Assembly: GCF_001570405.1 (NCBI RefSeq)
Contig: NZ_BBYM01000033.1
Location: forward strand, 1 to 64,000
Origin: Microtetraspora niveoalba
Lineage (GTDB): Bacteria > Actinomycetota > Actinomycetes > Streptosporangiales > Streptosporangiaceae
Direction: 5' to 3'
DNA: 64,000 bases
Under the pieces are notes generated by a model, which was not told where the DNA came from, did no database searches, and was given only the letters and a program-made list of their open reading frames with translations. The translations under genes and the position numbers were made by a program. Positions 8,734 to 16,864 of the stretch are shown in pieces (the first letter of the stretch is position 1; every line of letters starts with the position of its first letter).

Positions 8734-10077
8734 GTGGCCAACGAAACACGGACCCCGATCGGCAAGGTGGTCGGCGCCAGCCTGATCGGCACCACGATCG
8801 AGTGGTACGACTTCTTCCTCTACGGCTCGGCCGCCGCGCTCGTGTTCAACAAGCTCTTCTTCCCGGCCGAGACCGCACTGACCGGCACGCTGCTCGCGTT
8901 CCTCACGTACGCCGTGGGCTTCGTCGCACGGCCGCTCGGCGGTCTGGTCTTCGGGCACTACGGCGACCGGCTGGGCCGCAAGCGGCTGCTCGTGGTCAGC
9001 CTCCTGATGATGGGCGGCGCGACCGTCCTGATCGGCTGCCTGCCGACGTACGCCACGCTCGGCGCCGCGGCGCCGCTGCTGCTCACCGCGCTGCGGCTGG
9101 TGCAGGGCTTCGCCCTCGGCGGCGAGTGGGGCGGCGCGGTCCTGCTGGTCTCCGAGCACGGCGATCCCGCGCGGCGCGGCCTGTGGGCCTCCTGGCCGCA
9201 GGCGGGCGCGCCGGGCGGGAACCTGCTGGCGACCGCGGTGCTCGCGCTGCTCGCGGCGATCCAGTCCGACGAGACGTTCCTCGCCTGGGGCTGGCGCATC
9301 CCGTTCCTGCTCTCCGGCCTGCTGGTGCTGGTCGGGCTCTGGATCCGGCTCACCGTCACCGAGTCGCCCGTGTTCAAAGAGGCGCTGGCCAACCAGCCTC
9401 CCTCGCAGAAGGCCCCGATCCGCGAGGTGCTGCGCCATCACCGCCGCGACGTCCTGGTGGCGATCGGCGCGCGGCTCGCCGAGAACGTCTCGTACTACGT
9501 GATCACGGCGTTCGTCCTCGTCTACGCCACCACCGCCGCGGGCATGACCAAGGAGACGGCGCTCAACGCGGTGCTGATCGGCTCCGCGGTCCACTTCGTC
9601 ACCATCCCGATGTGGGGCGCGCTCTCCGATCGGCTGGGCCGCCGCCCCGTGTACCTGATCGGCGCGGCGGGCATCGGCCTCTGGGCGTTCGCGTTCTTCC
9701 CGCTCGTCGACAGCGCGTCGTTCGCCCTGGCGACGGTGGCGGTCACCGTCGGCCTGCTCTTCCACGGAGCGATGTACGGTCCGCAGGCCGCGTTCTTCTC
9801 CGAGCTGTTCGCCACGAGGATGCGCTACTCCGGCGTGTCGGCCGGCTACCAGCTCGCCTCGATCGTGGCCGGCGCTCCCGCCCCTATCATCGCGGTCGCG
9901 CTGCTCCAGGGGTTCGACTCCGGAGTCCCGATCGCCCTCTACGTCGCCGTCTCGGCAGTGATCACGGTGATCGCGGTCGTCGCCGCCAAGGAGACCCGCG
10001 ATCGCGATCTGACCGCCATCGAGCCGACCTCCGGTCCCCGCGACGCGTCCACGACCGACGCCGTCCAGGAGTCCTGA
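8734..10077 (+). CDS. MFS transporter, metabolite:H+ symporter (MHS) family
   Basis: Proton-coupled uptake carrier of 447 aa with about 12 membrane helices. The N-terminal IEWYDFFLYGSAAALVFNKL and the loop 2-3 motif GHYGDRLGRKRLLV are typical of the MHS branch (ShiA/KgtP/ProP-like). LGGEWGGAVLL in helix 4-5 and SDRLGRRPVYLIG in the central loop are also typical. GTG start preceded by CCTAGGAG. Family substrates are small organic acids and osmolytes; given the neighbours, 3-hydroxybutyrate or a similar acid is the likely cargo. It is probably cotranscribed with the downstream hydrolase (48-base gap). Confidence 0.9.
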   Translation: MANETRTPIGKVVGASLIGTTIEWYDFFLYGSAAALVFNKLFFPAETALTGTLLAFLTYAVGFVARPLGGLVFGHYGDRLGRKRLLVVSLLMMGGATVLIGCLPTYATLGAAAPLLLTALRLVQGFALGGEWGGAVLLVSEHGDPARRGLWASWPQAGAPGGNLLATAVLALLAAIQSDETFLAWGWRIPFLLSGLLVLVGLWIRLTVTESPVFKEALANQPPSQKAPIREVLRHHRRDVLVAIGARLAENVSYYVITAFVLVYATTAAGMTKETALNAVLIGSAVHFVTIPMWGALSDRLGRRPVYLIGAAGIGLWAFAFFPLVDSASFALATVAVTVGLLFHGAMYGPQAAFFSELFATRMRYSGVSAGYQLASIVAGAPAPIIAVALLQGFDSGVPIALYVAVSAVITVIAVVAAKETRDRDLTAIEPTSGPRDASTTDAVQES

Positions 10078-10125
10078 GGAACACGACGATCCGACCCTCC
10101 GACCCCATCCACCTGGAGCCGCACC

Positions 10126-11151
10126 ATGATCTCAGCCGAGCGGATCGGCACCGCGCGTACGACGCTCAACGTCCTCTCCGTGCCGGGAACGACCGGCGAC
10201 CCCGTGCTGTTCGTCCACGGGAACGTCTCGTCGAGCGCCTTCTGGCGCCCGACCATGCTGGCGCTCGCGGAGTCGCCGGACGCCGCCGGCCTGCGCCCGC
10301 TCGCCGTCGACCTGCGCGGGTTCGGCGACTCCGACCCGGCGCCGGTGGACGCGACGCGGGGCCTGCGCGACTACTCCGACGACGTCCTCGCGCTCCTCGA
10401 CCTGATCGGCCCCGCCCACCTGGTGGGCTGGAGCATGGGCGGCGGCGTCGTCCTCCAGGCGCTCCGCGACCGGCCGGGGGCGGTCAGGAGCGCCACTCTG
10501 GTCAACCCGGTCTCGCCGTACGGGTTCGGCGGCACGACCGGGCCGGACGGCGTCCTGACGCACCCGGACGGCACCGGCGCCGGAGGCGGGACGGCCAACG
10601 CCGACTTCGTGGCCGCGCTCCGGGCCGGCGACCGGTCGGCGGACTCGCCGGTGTCGCCGCGCAACGTGCTCCGCACCGCGTACGTGGTGCCGGGGACCGA
10701 TCTCGGCGAGGACGAGGACGCCTACGTCGAGTCGATGTTGTCCACCCGGCTGGGCGAGGACCACTACCCGGGCGACACCGCGACGGCGGCGGCCTGGCCG
10801 GGCGTCGCGCCGGGCGAGAGGGGCGTGCTCAACACGATGGCGCCGACCCGCTTCCGGATCGACGACCTGCACACGATCGAGCCCAAGCCGCCCATCCTGT
10901 GGATCAGGGGCGAGGCGGACGTGATCGTCTCCGACACGTCCCTGTTCGACCTGGCGCATCTGGGGGCGATCGGCACGGTGCCCGGATGGGACGGCACGCC
11001 CGCCCAGCCGATGGTCACCCAGACGCGCGCCGCGCTCGAACGCTACGGGAACTTTCACGAGGTCGCGCTCCCCGGCTGCGGCCACAGTCCCCACATCGAG
11101 AAGCCGGCCGAGTTCCGCGCGGCGCTCATCGCCCACCTCGCGAAGGCGTAG
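10126..11151 (+). CDS. Alpha/beta-hydrolase
   Basis: Serine hydrolase of 341 aa. The family features are present: oxyanion region VLFVHGNVSSS near residue 27, the nucleophile elbow GWSMGG with S103, acid D265 (RGEADVIV) and H320 (GCGHSPHIEKP). An insertion between about 140 and 220 (cap domain) is long. It lies at the end of the 3-hydroxybutyrate locus, so an ester of 3-hydroxybutyrate, such as a short oligomer, is an attractive substrate; the sequence itself only supports a general esterase/lipase-like hydrolase. No signal peptide, so it acts in the cytosol. Confidence 0.85.
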   Translation: MISAERIGTARTTLNVLSVPGTTGDPVLFVHGNVSSSAFWRPTMLALAESPDAAGLRPLAVDLRGFGDSDPAPVDATRGLRDYSDDVLALLDLIGPAHLVGWSMGGGVVLQALRDRPGAVRSATLVNPVSPYGFGGTTGPDGVLTHPDGTGAGGGTANADFVAALRAGDRSADSPVSPRNVLRTAYVVPGTDLGEDEDAYVESMLSTRLGEDHYPGDTATAAAWPGVAPGERGVLNTMAPTRFRIDDLHTIEPKPPILWIRGEADVIVSDTSLFDLAHLGAIGTVPGWDGTPAQPMVTQTRAALERYGNFHEVALPGCGHSPHIEKPAEFRAALIAHLAKA

Positions 11152-11171
11152 CCCCGCCGCCGGGGTCCCGC

Positions 11172-13100
11172 TCAGCTCAGCGCGGCGTAGCCCGGGATCC
11201 TGGCGGCGATCCTCCGCAGCAGCGACGGCGTGGCACGCGTGCCGGCCGGCCGCACCCGGACGTGCCCCCGCAGGCCCACCTCCAGCGTGAAGCGGAGATC
11301 GACGTCCCTGCCCTCGGTGCGCAGCCCCGGCCGCCACGCGCCGGGGCCGAGGCAGCCGTCGCCGCCCATTCGCCGTACGGGCACCTTGGCGACGAGCTGG
11401 CCGGCCACCCGGCCGGGGACGCCGGGCTCGACGATCGCGGGGACGGCCATGCCCCTGCCCCTGCCGTCGAGCCGGCGCAGCACCAGCTCGACCGCCGGGC
11501 CCCCGCTCGGCGGCACGTACGGCACCGGCATGACGACGTAGACGTCGTCGTCGCTGTGGGTGACCGACGCCCGGGGCGACACCAGCGCGATCGACTCGGA
11601 GAAGGACCTCGGCTCCACGCACACGCTGAGCTCGCCCCGGCCGGACCAGCACGGCACGACCAGCCGCCGGGGATAGTCGGCGAGGACGCCCGCGCAGTTC
11701 ATCGGCGACTGGGCCCGCGCCACCCGGGTGCGGGCCGGGTGCACGCCGCGCATCCGCACGTGGACCTCCCACACGCCGGGGCGCAGCGGCCGTCCGAGCG
11801 CGGCGGAGCCGACGTCGAGCCGGGCCTGGCCCGCGGCCCACACCCGGACGCCGTCGCCGTCACGGGCGTGCTGGACGGTGCTGGTCACCGGCAGGAAGTA
11901 GGCGACGCCCGACTGCGCGTCGCGGACGTAGACCTCCATGCGCGCCCGGCGGGCCGCCTCCGTCACGTCGGCCATCTCCGGGGGGAGCAGGCCCTCGATC
12001 GGGGTCGGCGGCCGCCAGTACAGGCGGCCGTTCTCGGCGTTGAACCGCAGCGGCGCCCCGCCCGCGTCGACGATCTCGACGGCCAGGTCCATGGTGAGCA
12101 CGCTCTGGTCCCAGCGCACCTCCTGCAGCTCGGCGCTCAGCCGGGTCCCGCGCGAGGCGGCGACGAGCCGGGCCAGGTCCTCCCGCCGGCCGGCGCGCAG
12201 CAGCGCCGCACGCGCCCGCAGGTGGACCGGCAGGTACGCGTCGAGCCGGGCGGGCAGCCGTTCGGCGGCGAGCTCCCTCAGCCGGGTGAACAGGACGGCC
12301 CGGCGGTGCTCCCCCTCCGCCTCCGACCGGGCGCCACCCAGGCGGCGCAGCCCGAGCACCCGGAACCAGTGCGCCTGGATGCGGTCGCGCCGCTGCCCCG
12401 GCCGCGTGTACGCCTCGACGATGTCGAGGATGGTCCGCAGCCCGGCGACCAGAGCGGCCGGGTCCTCCGGCGCCTCCTCGCGGGGGGTGGCGACGCGGCA
12501 GCAGATCTGTCCGGCGTGGATGGCGATGGCGCCCGCGGCGAGGTAGGCGTGGGTGACGAACGCCTGTTCGGCCAGCGGCCGGTCGGGGAACCTGATCCCG
12601 TGCTCGGCGAGGAACCCGGTCCGGAACAGCTTGTGCGCGGTCGGCAGCGCCAGCAGGCGGTCGCGGATGACGTCCGCGCGCTCCCGGCTCCCGGTGAACG
12701 CGGAGAGCGGCGTGCCCTCTCCCACCAGCCGCCCGACGAGCACGTCCGCCCCGGCCCGTACGGCCATGCCGTACATGTTCTGCAGGGCGCTGTGCTCCAG
12801 CCGGTCGTACTGGTTCACGAAGTAGACGTAGTCGCCGCGGGCGAGGGACAGGGCGACGTTGCGGCCGCGTGTGGGGCTGCCGCTGTGGTCGAGGTGCAGC
12901 ACGCGGACGTTGGACCGCGTGGCGGCCACGGCGTCCAGCCGCTCGCGGGTCCCGTCCGTGGACCCGTCGTCCGCGAAGATCACTTCGTACTGCTCGGCGG
13001 GCAGCGACTGCTCCGTCAGGGAGCGCACGCTCGCGTCGAAGGCGTCGTCCGCCGGTCCGGCGTCGCACACGGAGACCACAACACTGACCTTCACACCCAT
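11172..13100 (-). CDS. Family 2 glycosyltransferase, TarS/TarP-like
   Basis: 642 aa starting at an ATG (MGVKVSVVVSV). The GT-A domain occupies about residues 1-250, with FADDGSTDGT for nucleotide-sugar/metal binding, GSPTRGRNVALSLARGDYVYF and the acceptor-loop PLAEQAF. The remaining 390 residues form a helical linker and beta-sandwich-like region (MDLAVEIVDAGGAPLRF, REVYVRDAQSGVAYFLPV-type strands). This layout matches transferases that decorate wall teichoic acid (TarS/TarP-like), and a wall-polymer role is the best guess. There is no signal peptide or membrane helix. It stands alone with no teichoic-acid genes nearby; the convergent hydrolase ends 20 bases away. Confidence 0.8.
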   Translation of the reverse strand: MGVKVSVVVSVCDAGPADDAFDASVRSLTEQSLPAEQYEVIFADDGSTDGTRERLDAVAATRSNVRVLHLDHSGSPTRGRNVALSLARGDYVYFVNQYDRLEHSALQNMYGMAVRAGADVLVGRLVGEGTPLSAFTGSRERADVIRDRLLALPTAHKLFRTGFLAEHGIRFPDRPLAEQAFVTHAYLAAGAIAIHAGQICCRVATPREEAPEDPAALVAGLRTILDIVEAYTRPGQRRDRIQAHWFRVLGLRRLGGARSEAEGEHRRAVLFTRLRELAAERLPARLDAYLPVHLRARAALLRAGRREDLARLVAASRGTRLSAELQEVRWDQSVLTMDLAVEIVDAGGAPLRFNAENGRLYWRPPTPIEGLLPPEMADVTEAARRARMEVYVRDAQSGVAYFLPVTSTVQHARDGDGVRVWAAGQARLDVGSAALGRPLRPGVWEVHVRMRGVHPARTRVARAQSPMNCAGVLADYPRRLVVPCWSGRGELSVCVEPRSFSESIALVSPRASVTHSDDDVYVVMPVPYVPPSGGPAVELVLRRLDGRGRGMAVPAIVEPGVPGRVAGQLVAKVPVRRMGGDGCLGPGAWRPGLRTEGRDVDLRFTLEVGLRGHVRVRPAGTRATPSLLRRIAARIPGYAALS

Positions 13101-13207
13101 GTCGCCAAGGGTGCCCGGCCGATGCGACGCTCTTCCCCGACTTGCCGAAAGGTCGACCAAACCTGACCCGGTCTAGGGGTGTCCGCCCCGCTCAGGGGGC
13201 GGCCCGG

Positions 13208-13912
13208 TCAGTACCAGCCGACGGACTGGGAGTGGCCCCACGCCCCGCAGGGGGTCTTGTAGCGGCCGGCGATGTAGCCGAGCCCCCACTTGATCTGGGT
13301 GGCCGGGTTGGTCTGCCAGTCGCCGCCCGCGCTGGCCATCTTGCTGCCCGGCAACGACTGGGGGATGCCGTACGCGCCGCTGTAGCGGTTCATGGCCCGC
13401 TCGTTCCAGTGGCTTTCCTTGTCCCAGAGGCGTTCGAGGCAGCCCCACTCGGAGTCGCCCCAGCCGCGTGCGGCGGCCATCTCCCTGCCTATGGCCTTGT
13501 TGCTCCCCGGGTCGGGCTTCGAGCCGGGCGGGAAGTCGGCGGGGTTGAACCCGCCGCCGCCGGGCGCCTCGCGCACGATCTTGACGGGGTCGAGATCCCC
13601 CGGCTTGAGGCCGTCGCGGGCCTCCTTCAGCTTGTCGGCCTTGAGCGACTGCGCGGCCTGCGCCTTCATCGCGTCGAGCGCCGGGTCGGCGAAGGAGGGG
13701 TCGGCGGCGAGGAGATCGGGAAGCGCCAGCGGCGCGGGCGGCGCCTTCGCGTTCTCGATGGCCGTACGGACGACATAGGTGGTGCCGGCGCCGACCAGGA
13801 CCAGGGAGACGCCGAGGATGATGACGCGCTTGGGGGTCAGCAGTCTCGGACCCGACCGGCGCTTGGAACGGGAGCGCGACGGGCGCTCCTGCAGCTGCTG
13901 ACCTGACCTCAC
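13208..13912 (-). CDS. Secreted/anchored lytic transglycosylase-like protein
   Basis: 234 aa. An Arg/Lys-rich cytoplasmic start is followed by one hydrophobic segment (VIILGVSLVLVGAGTTYVV, about 29-48) that acts as signal or anchor. A polar spacer follows. The C-terminal SLT-like domain (about 150-234) has the catalytic-type Glu in CLERLWDKESHWN and the motif SGAYGIPQSLPGSKMA, then NPATQIKWGLGYI. The domain cleaves peptidoglycan glycan strands, probably in growth or wall turnover. GTG start with a weak ribosome-binding site. A perfect CRP-type palindrome lies 107 bases upstream. Confidence 0.86.
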   Translation of the reverse strand: MRSGQQLQERPSRSRSKRRSGPRLLTPKRVIILGVSLVLVGAGTTYVVRTAIENAKAPPAPLALPDLLAADPSFADPALDAMKAQAAQSLKADKLKEARDGLKPGDLDPVKIVREAPGGGGFNPADFPPGSKPDPGSNKAIGREMAAARGWGDSEWGCLERLWDKESHWNERAMNRYSGAYGIPQSLPGSKMASAGGDWQTNPATQIKWGLGYIAGRYKTPCGAWGHSQSVGWY

Positions 13913-14018
13913 GACCTATGAGCTTGCCGTGTCCCATGGGGTACCGCGCAACCGGAACAAGGAAGTCCGTTGGCGAATTCTTTGCCCTAACCGCCCGGAA
14001 ATGGGCTTTCCTCCGTTG

Positions 14019-14034
14019 TGTGATTTTGCTCACA
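14019..14034. promoter_or_regulatory. Perfect CRP-type palindrome
   Basis: TGTGATTTTGCTCACA is an exact TGTGA-N6-TCACA CRP palindrome. It sits in the divergent gap between the lytic transglycosylase gene (start 13912, minus) and the OmpR-type regulator gene (start 14174, plus). In Streptomyces and mycobacteria, CRP proteins regulate peptidoglycan hydrolase/rpf genes, which fits the transglycosylase as target. A GGGTCCG-N5-CGGACCC hairpin follows at 14035-14053. Confidence 0.6.
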
Positions 14035-14173
14035 GGGTCCGCCCCTCGGACCCCCGCACCGAAGGGAGGACCCCTCGCGAGCATGCACAGGCTTTCGTCG
14101 TGGCCAGGTGCGTGCCGCGTCACGGTTTCATGACACCCAAAGAAATTCCCGACATTCAGTCCATAATGTCCGC

Positions 14174-14848
14174 GTGGCTGGCATCCTCCTGGTCGAAGAC
14201 GACCCCTCCGTCCGTACGGGGCTCGAACTCGCGCTCACCCGGCAGGGCCACTCCGTGACCGCGTACGCGACCGGAGAGGAGGCCCTGGCGCACGTACGCG
14301 CGCGACGTCCCGAGATCGTGATCCTCGACGTGATGCTGCCCGGCATCGACGGGGTCGAGGTGTGCCGCCGCATCCGCAAGCTGGACTCGCTGCCGGTCAT
14401 CCTGCTCACCGCGCGCGGCGACGACCTCGACGTGGTCGTCGGCCTGGAGGCGGGCGCGGACGACTACGTGGTCAAGCCGGTCGAGCCGCGGGTGCTCGAC
14501 GCGCGCATCCGCGCGGTCCTGCGGCGGATGGAGTCCGCCTCGTCCGACCGGATCAGCTTCGGTGACCTGCTCGTGGACCGGGGCGCGCTGAAGGTGACGC
14601 TCAAGGGACGCGAGATCCACCTCACCCCGACGGAGCTGCGCCTCCTGCTCGAACTGGTGCGCCACCCCGGCCAGGTGCTCAACCGCCGCTATCTGCTGCG
14701 CACCGTCTGGGACCACTCCCACGTGGCCGACTCGCGCCTCGTCGACGCGTGCGTCCAGCGGATCAGGGCCAAGATCGAGCCGGTGCCGGCCGAGCCGGTC
14801 TTCATCCACACCGTCCGCGGCTTCGGGTACCGCTTCAGCCCCCCATGA
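14174..14848 (+). CDS. OmpR-family response regulator
   Basis: 224 aa. I chose the GTG at 14174 because the receiver fold starts immediately after it (MAGILLVEDDPSVRTG). The receiver domain has the acidic pair in VEDD, phospho-acceptor Asp in VILDVMLPGIDG near residue 52, Thr in LLTARGDD and Lys in VVKPVEP. The C-terminal winged helix (about 135-222) carries LTPTELRLLLELVRHPGQV and VDACVQRIRAKIE, the OmpR signature. It overlaps the kinase start by four bases (ATGA), so the two are coupled. Confidence 0.93.
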   Translation: MAGILLVEDDPSVRTGLELALTRQGHSVTAYATGEEALAHVRARRPEIVILDVMLPGIDGVEVCRRIRKLDSLPVILLTARGDDLDVVVGLEAGADDYVVKPVEPRVLDARIRAVLRRMESASSDRISFGDLLVDRGALKVTLKGREIHLTPTELRLLLELVRHPGQVLNRRYLLRTVWDHSHVADSRLVDACVQRIRAKIEPVPAEPVFIHTVRGFGYRFSPP

Positions 14849-16275
14849 GCTGGGTTCCCACCGGCCTGCGCGGCCGGCTGGTGGTCACCTTCCTGCTGGT
14901 GGCGATCACCGCCTCGGCGGCCGTGGCCGGGCTCGGCTACCAGCTCGTACGCAGGGAGCTGCTGGACAGGGTGGAACGCATCTCGGTCTCGGACGTGCGC
15001 GAGACGCTGTCACGGGTCACCCTCCCGGCCGGCGCGAGCGACGTCGTGTGGCCCAGCGACTCCACCGTCACGGACGAGGACCTCGGCGACCTCGTCAACA
15101 CGCTCAACGGGCCCGACCGCGTGGTGATCGTCGCCTACGGGGGCCACAGCCAGGCCAGCCGGGGCGCGCCCTTCACCATGGACGACGTGCCCGACCAGCT
15201 CCGCTGGCAGGCCACGCGACGCCTGGTCGCGCAGCGGCTCCGGCTGAAGGACCGTCCGTGGCTGCTGGTCGCCACCCAGATCCACCGCGCCAACCAGAAC
15301 GGCGTCGTACGCGGCACCGGGCTGAACGCCTACGTCTTCGTCTCCCTGAGCGACGAGGAGGGCGTGCTCAACCGGCTGCGCGGCTCGCTCCTCCAGGCGG
15401 CCGGGATCACGCTGGCCATCGCGCTCACCGTAGCGCTGCTGTCGGCCTGGCGGGTCCTGCTGCCGGTGCGCAGGCTCGGGACGGCCGCGCGGATGCTCGG
15501 CGCGGGCGAGCTGCACATCCGGCTCCCCGTACGCGGGAAGGACGAGCTGGCCGAGCTCACCGCCATCTTCAACGAGACCGCGGAGGCCCTTGAGGAGAAG
15601 GTGTCGGAGCTGCGCACGCTGGAGGCGATGTCCCGGCGGTTCGTCGCCGACGTCTCGCACGAGCTGCGCACCCCGCTCACCGCGATGACGGCGGTCACCG
15701 ACATGTTGTCGGAGGAGGCGGAGGGCCTGCCGGAGGACGCGGGCGAGGCGGTGCGCATCGTGCTGCGCGAGATCGACCGGCTCAAGATCCTGGTGGAGCA
15801 CCTCATCGAGGTCAGCCGCTTCGACTCCGGCGCCGCCGTCCTGCGCCGCGAGAACGTGGACGTGGGCGACACGCTGGCGGACTGCCTGGAGGTGCGCGGC
15901 TGGAGCGACCGGGTGAAGCTCACCGTCCCGATCGGGCTGACGTTCTCCCTCGACCCGCGGCGCTTCGACGTGATCGTGGCGAACCTCGTCGGCAACGCGC
16001 TGCACCACGGGGCCCCGCCGGTGCTGGTGAGCGCCAGGGTGCGCCCCAGCGGCCTCCAGGTGACCGTACGCGACCACGGGGAGGGCATCCCCGAGCGATC
16101 CCTCCCCCACGTCTTCGAGCGCTTCTACAAGGCGGGTGCGGGCCGGGCGCGCAGCGTCGGCAGCGGCCTGGGCCTCGCCATCGCCAAGGCGAACGCCGAG
16201 CTGCACCGCGGCACCATCGAGGTCAGGCGGTGCGAGCCCGGCACCCTCTTCACGCTGTGGATCCCGGCACCATGA
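14845..16275 (+). CDS. Sensor histidine kinase (HAMP/HisKA/HATPase)
   Basis: 476 aa, ATG overlapping the regulator stop. A membrane helix at about 10-30 leads to an extracytoplasmic domain (30-185), a second helix at about 190-212 and a HAMP domain (215-265). The HisKA box is SRRFVADVSHELRTPLTAM with the phospho-His in SHELRTP. The ATPase domain has N-box LVGNALHHG, G1 VRDHGEGIPE and G2 GSGLGLAIAKANAELH. The extracytoplasmic domain suggests that it watches the cell envelope. It is the cognate kinase of the preceding regulator, and the following lipoprotein gene overlaps its stop. Confidence 0.93.
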   Translation: MSWVPTGLRGRLVVTFLLVAITASAAVAGLGYQLVRRELLDRVERISVSDVRETLSRVTLPAGASDVVWPSDSTVTDEDLGDLVNTLNGPDRVVIVAYGGHSQASRGAPFTMDDVPDQLRWQATRRLVAQRLRLKDRPWLLVATQIHRANQNGVVRGTGLNAYVFVSLSDEEGVLNRLRGSLLQAAGITLAIALTVALLSAWRVLLPVRRLGTAARMLGAGELHIRLPVRGKDELAELTAIFNETAEALEEKVSELRTLEAMSRRFVADVSHELRTPLTAMTAVTDMLSEEAEGLPEDAGEAVRIVLREIDRLKILVEHLIEVSRFDSGAAVLRRENVDVGDTLADCLEVRGWSDRVKLTVPIGLTFSLDPRRFDVIVANLVGNALHHGAPPVLVSARVRPSGLQVTVRDHGEGIPERSLPHVFERFYKAGAGRARSVGSGLGLAIAKANAELHRGTIEVRRCEPGTLFTLWIPAP

Positions 16276-16823
16276 CCCGCACCCTCTCTCCGCACCCGCT
16301 CACCCGCGCCGTGGCGGCCGTCCTGCTGGTCGCCGCGATGGCGGCATGCGGGGTGGACCCGACCAGGGTCAACGACAAGGGACCGCCCCCGGTCATCAGC
16401 GGGAACTCGACGCTCGTGCGCGTCTACCTCGTCCGGTCCGGACGGCTGGAGCCGGTCAGCGTGGCCGCGGCGTCCAACCGCGTCAACGACGTGCTCTCGG
16501 CGCTCTTCGGCGCCGGCCGGCGCCCGCCGAGGGGCATCGGCACGTCCCTCTCCCGGATGCGGCTGGCCCAGGTGCAGCTCGTGCGGTACACGCCGGACCC
16601 GAGCACGCGCAACGACCCCGACAGCGCCGGGCTGCGGCTGCGGGTGTTCGTCAGCGGGCCGCGGATGTCCAGGATCGCGATGGCCCAGATCACCTGTACG
16701 GCACGGCTGCGCCCGGAGATCTGGGCCGTGGAGATCGCCCAGGGCGACGGCGGCACGCTGAAGATCCACACCTGCCGGGAGTACTGGGACCTCGCCCCGC
16801 GCAACGGCCACCTCCCGCCCTGA
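16272..16823 (+). CDS. GerMN-like lipoprotein of the two-component operon
   Basis: 183 aa, ATG overlapping the kinase stop (ATGA). The signal peptide ends in the lipobox VAAMAAC, so Cys at about residue 24 should be lipidated and the protein anchored outside the membrane. The mature part (VRVYLVRSGRLEPVS through LTVALLGAG-like helices) resembles a small GerMN/LpqB-type domain, with GIGTSLSR and two later cysteines (ITCTARL, HTCREYW). Three-gene regulator-kinase-lipoprotein operons recall mtrA-mtrB-lpqB and cseB-cseC-cseA. In those, the lipoprotein modulates the kinase, and a similar role here is inferred. Confidence 0.82.
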   Translation: MTRTLSPHPLTRAVAAVLLVAAMAACGVDPTRVNDKGPPPVISGNSTLVRVYLVRSGRLEPVSVAAASNRVNDVLSALFGAGRRPPRGIGTSLSRMRLAQVQLVRYTPDPSTRNDPDSAGLRLRVFVSGPRMSRIAMAQITCTARLRPEIWAVEIAQGDGGTLKIHTCREYWDLAPRNGHLPP

Positions 16824-16826
16824 CCC

Positions 16827-16853
16827 GCCGGGGAGGCGGGCGGCCTCCCCGGC
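16827..16853. terminator. Bidirectional hairpin terminator
   Basis: A perfect 11-bp stem (GCCGGGGAGGC / GCCTCCCCGGC) with a five-base loop lies four bases after the lipoprotein stop and 12 bases before the 3' end of the convergent phoH-like gene. It has no U-run, as is common in high-GC actinobacteria. It should terminate both transcripts. Confidence 0.7.
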
Positions 16854-16864
16854 GAGAGCGGGTG

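Noticed and set aside
8700-13166. Very long open frame on the plus strand running through four genes
   Set aside because: It is the off-frame shadow of the symporter and hydrolase genes and the antisense of the glycosyltransferase gene; the product is Arg/Pro/Gly-rich without any domain.
13913-14018. Possible ydaO/c-di-AMP riboswitch before the lytic transglycosylase gene
   Set aside because: Such switches often precede wall-hydrolase genes in actinobacteria, but the leader here is short and I could not find the conserved core.
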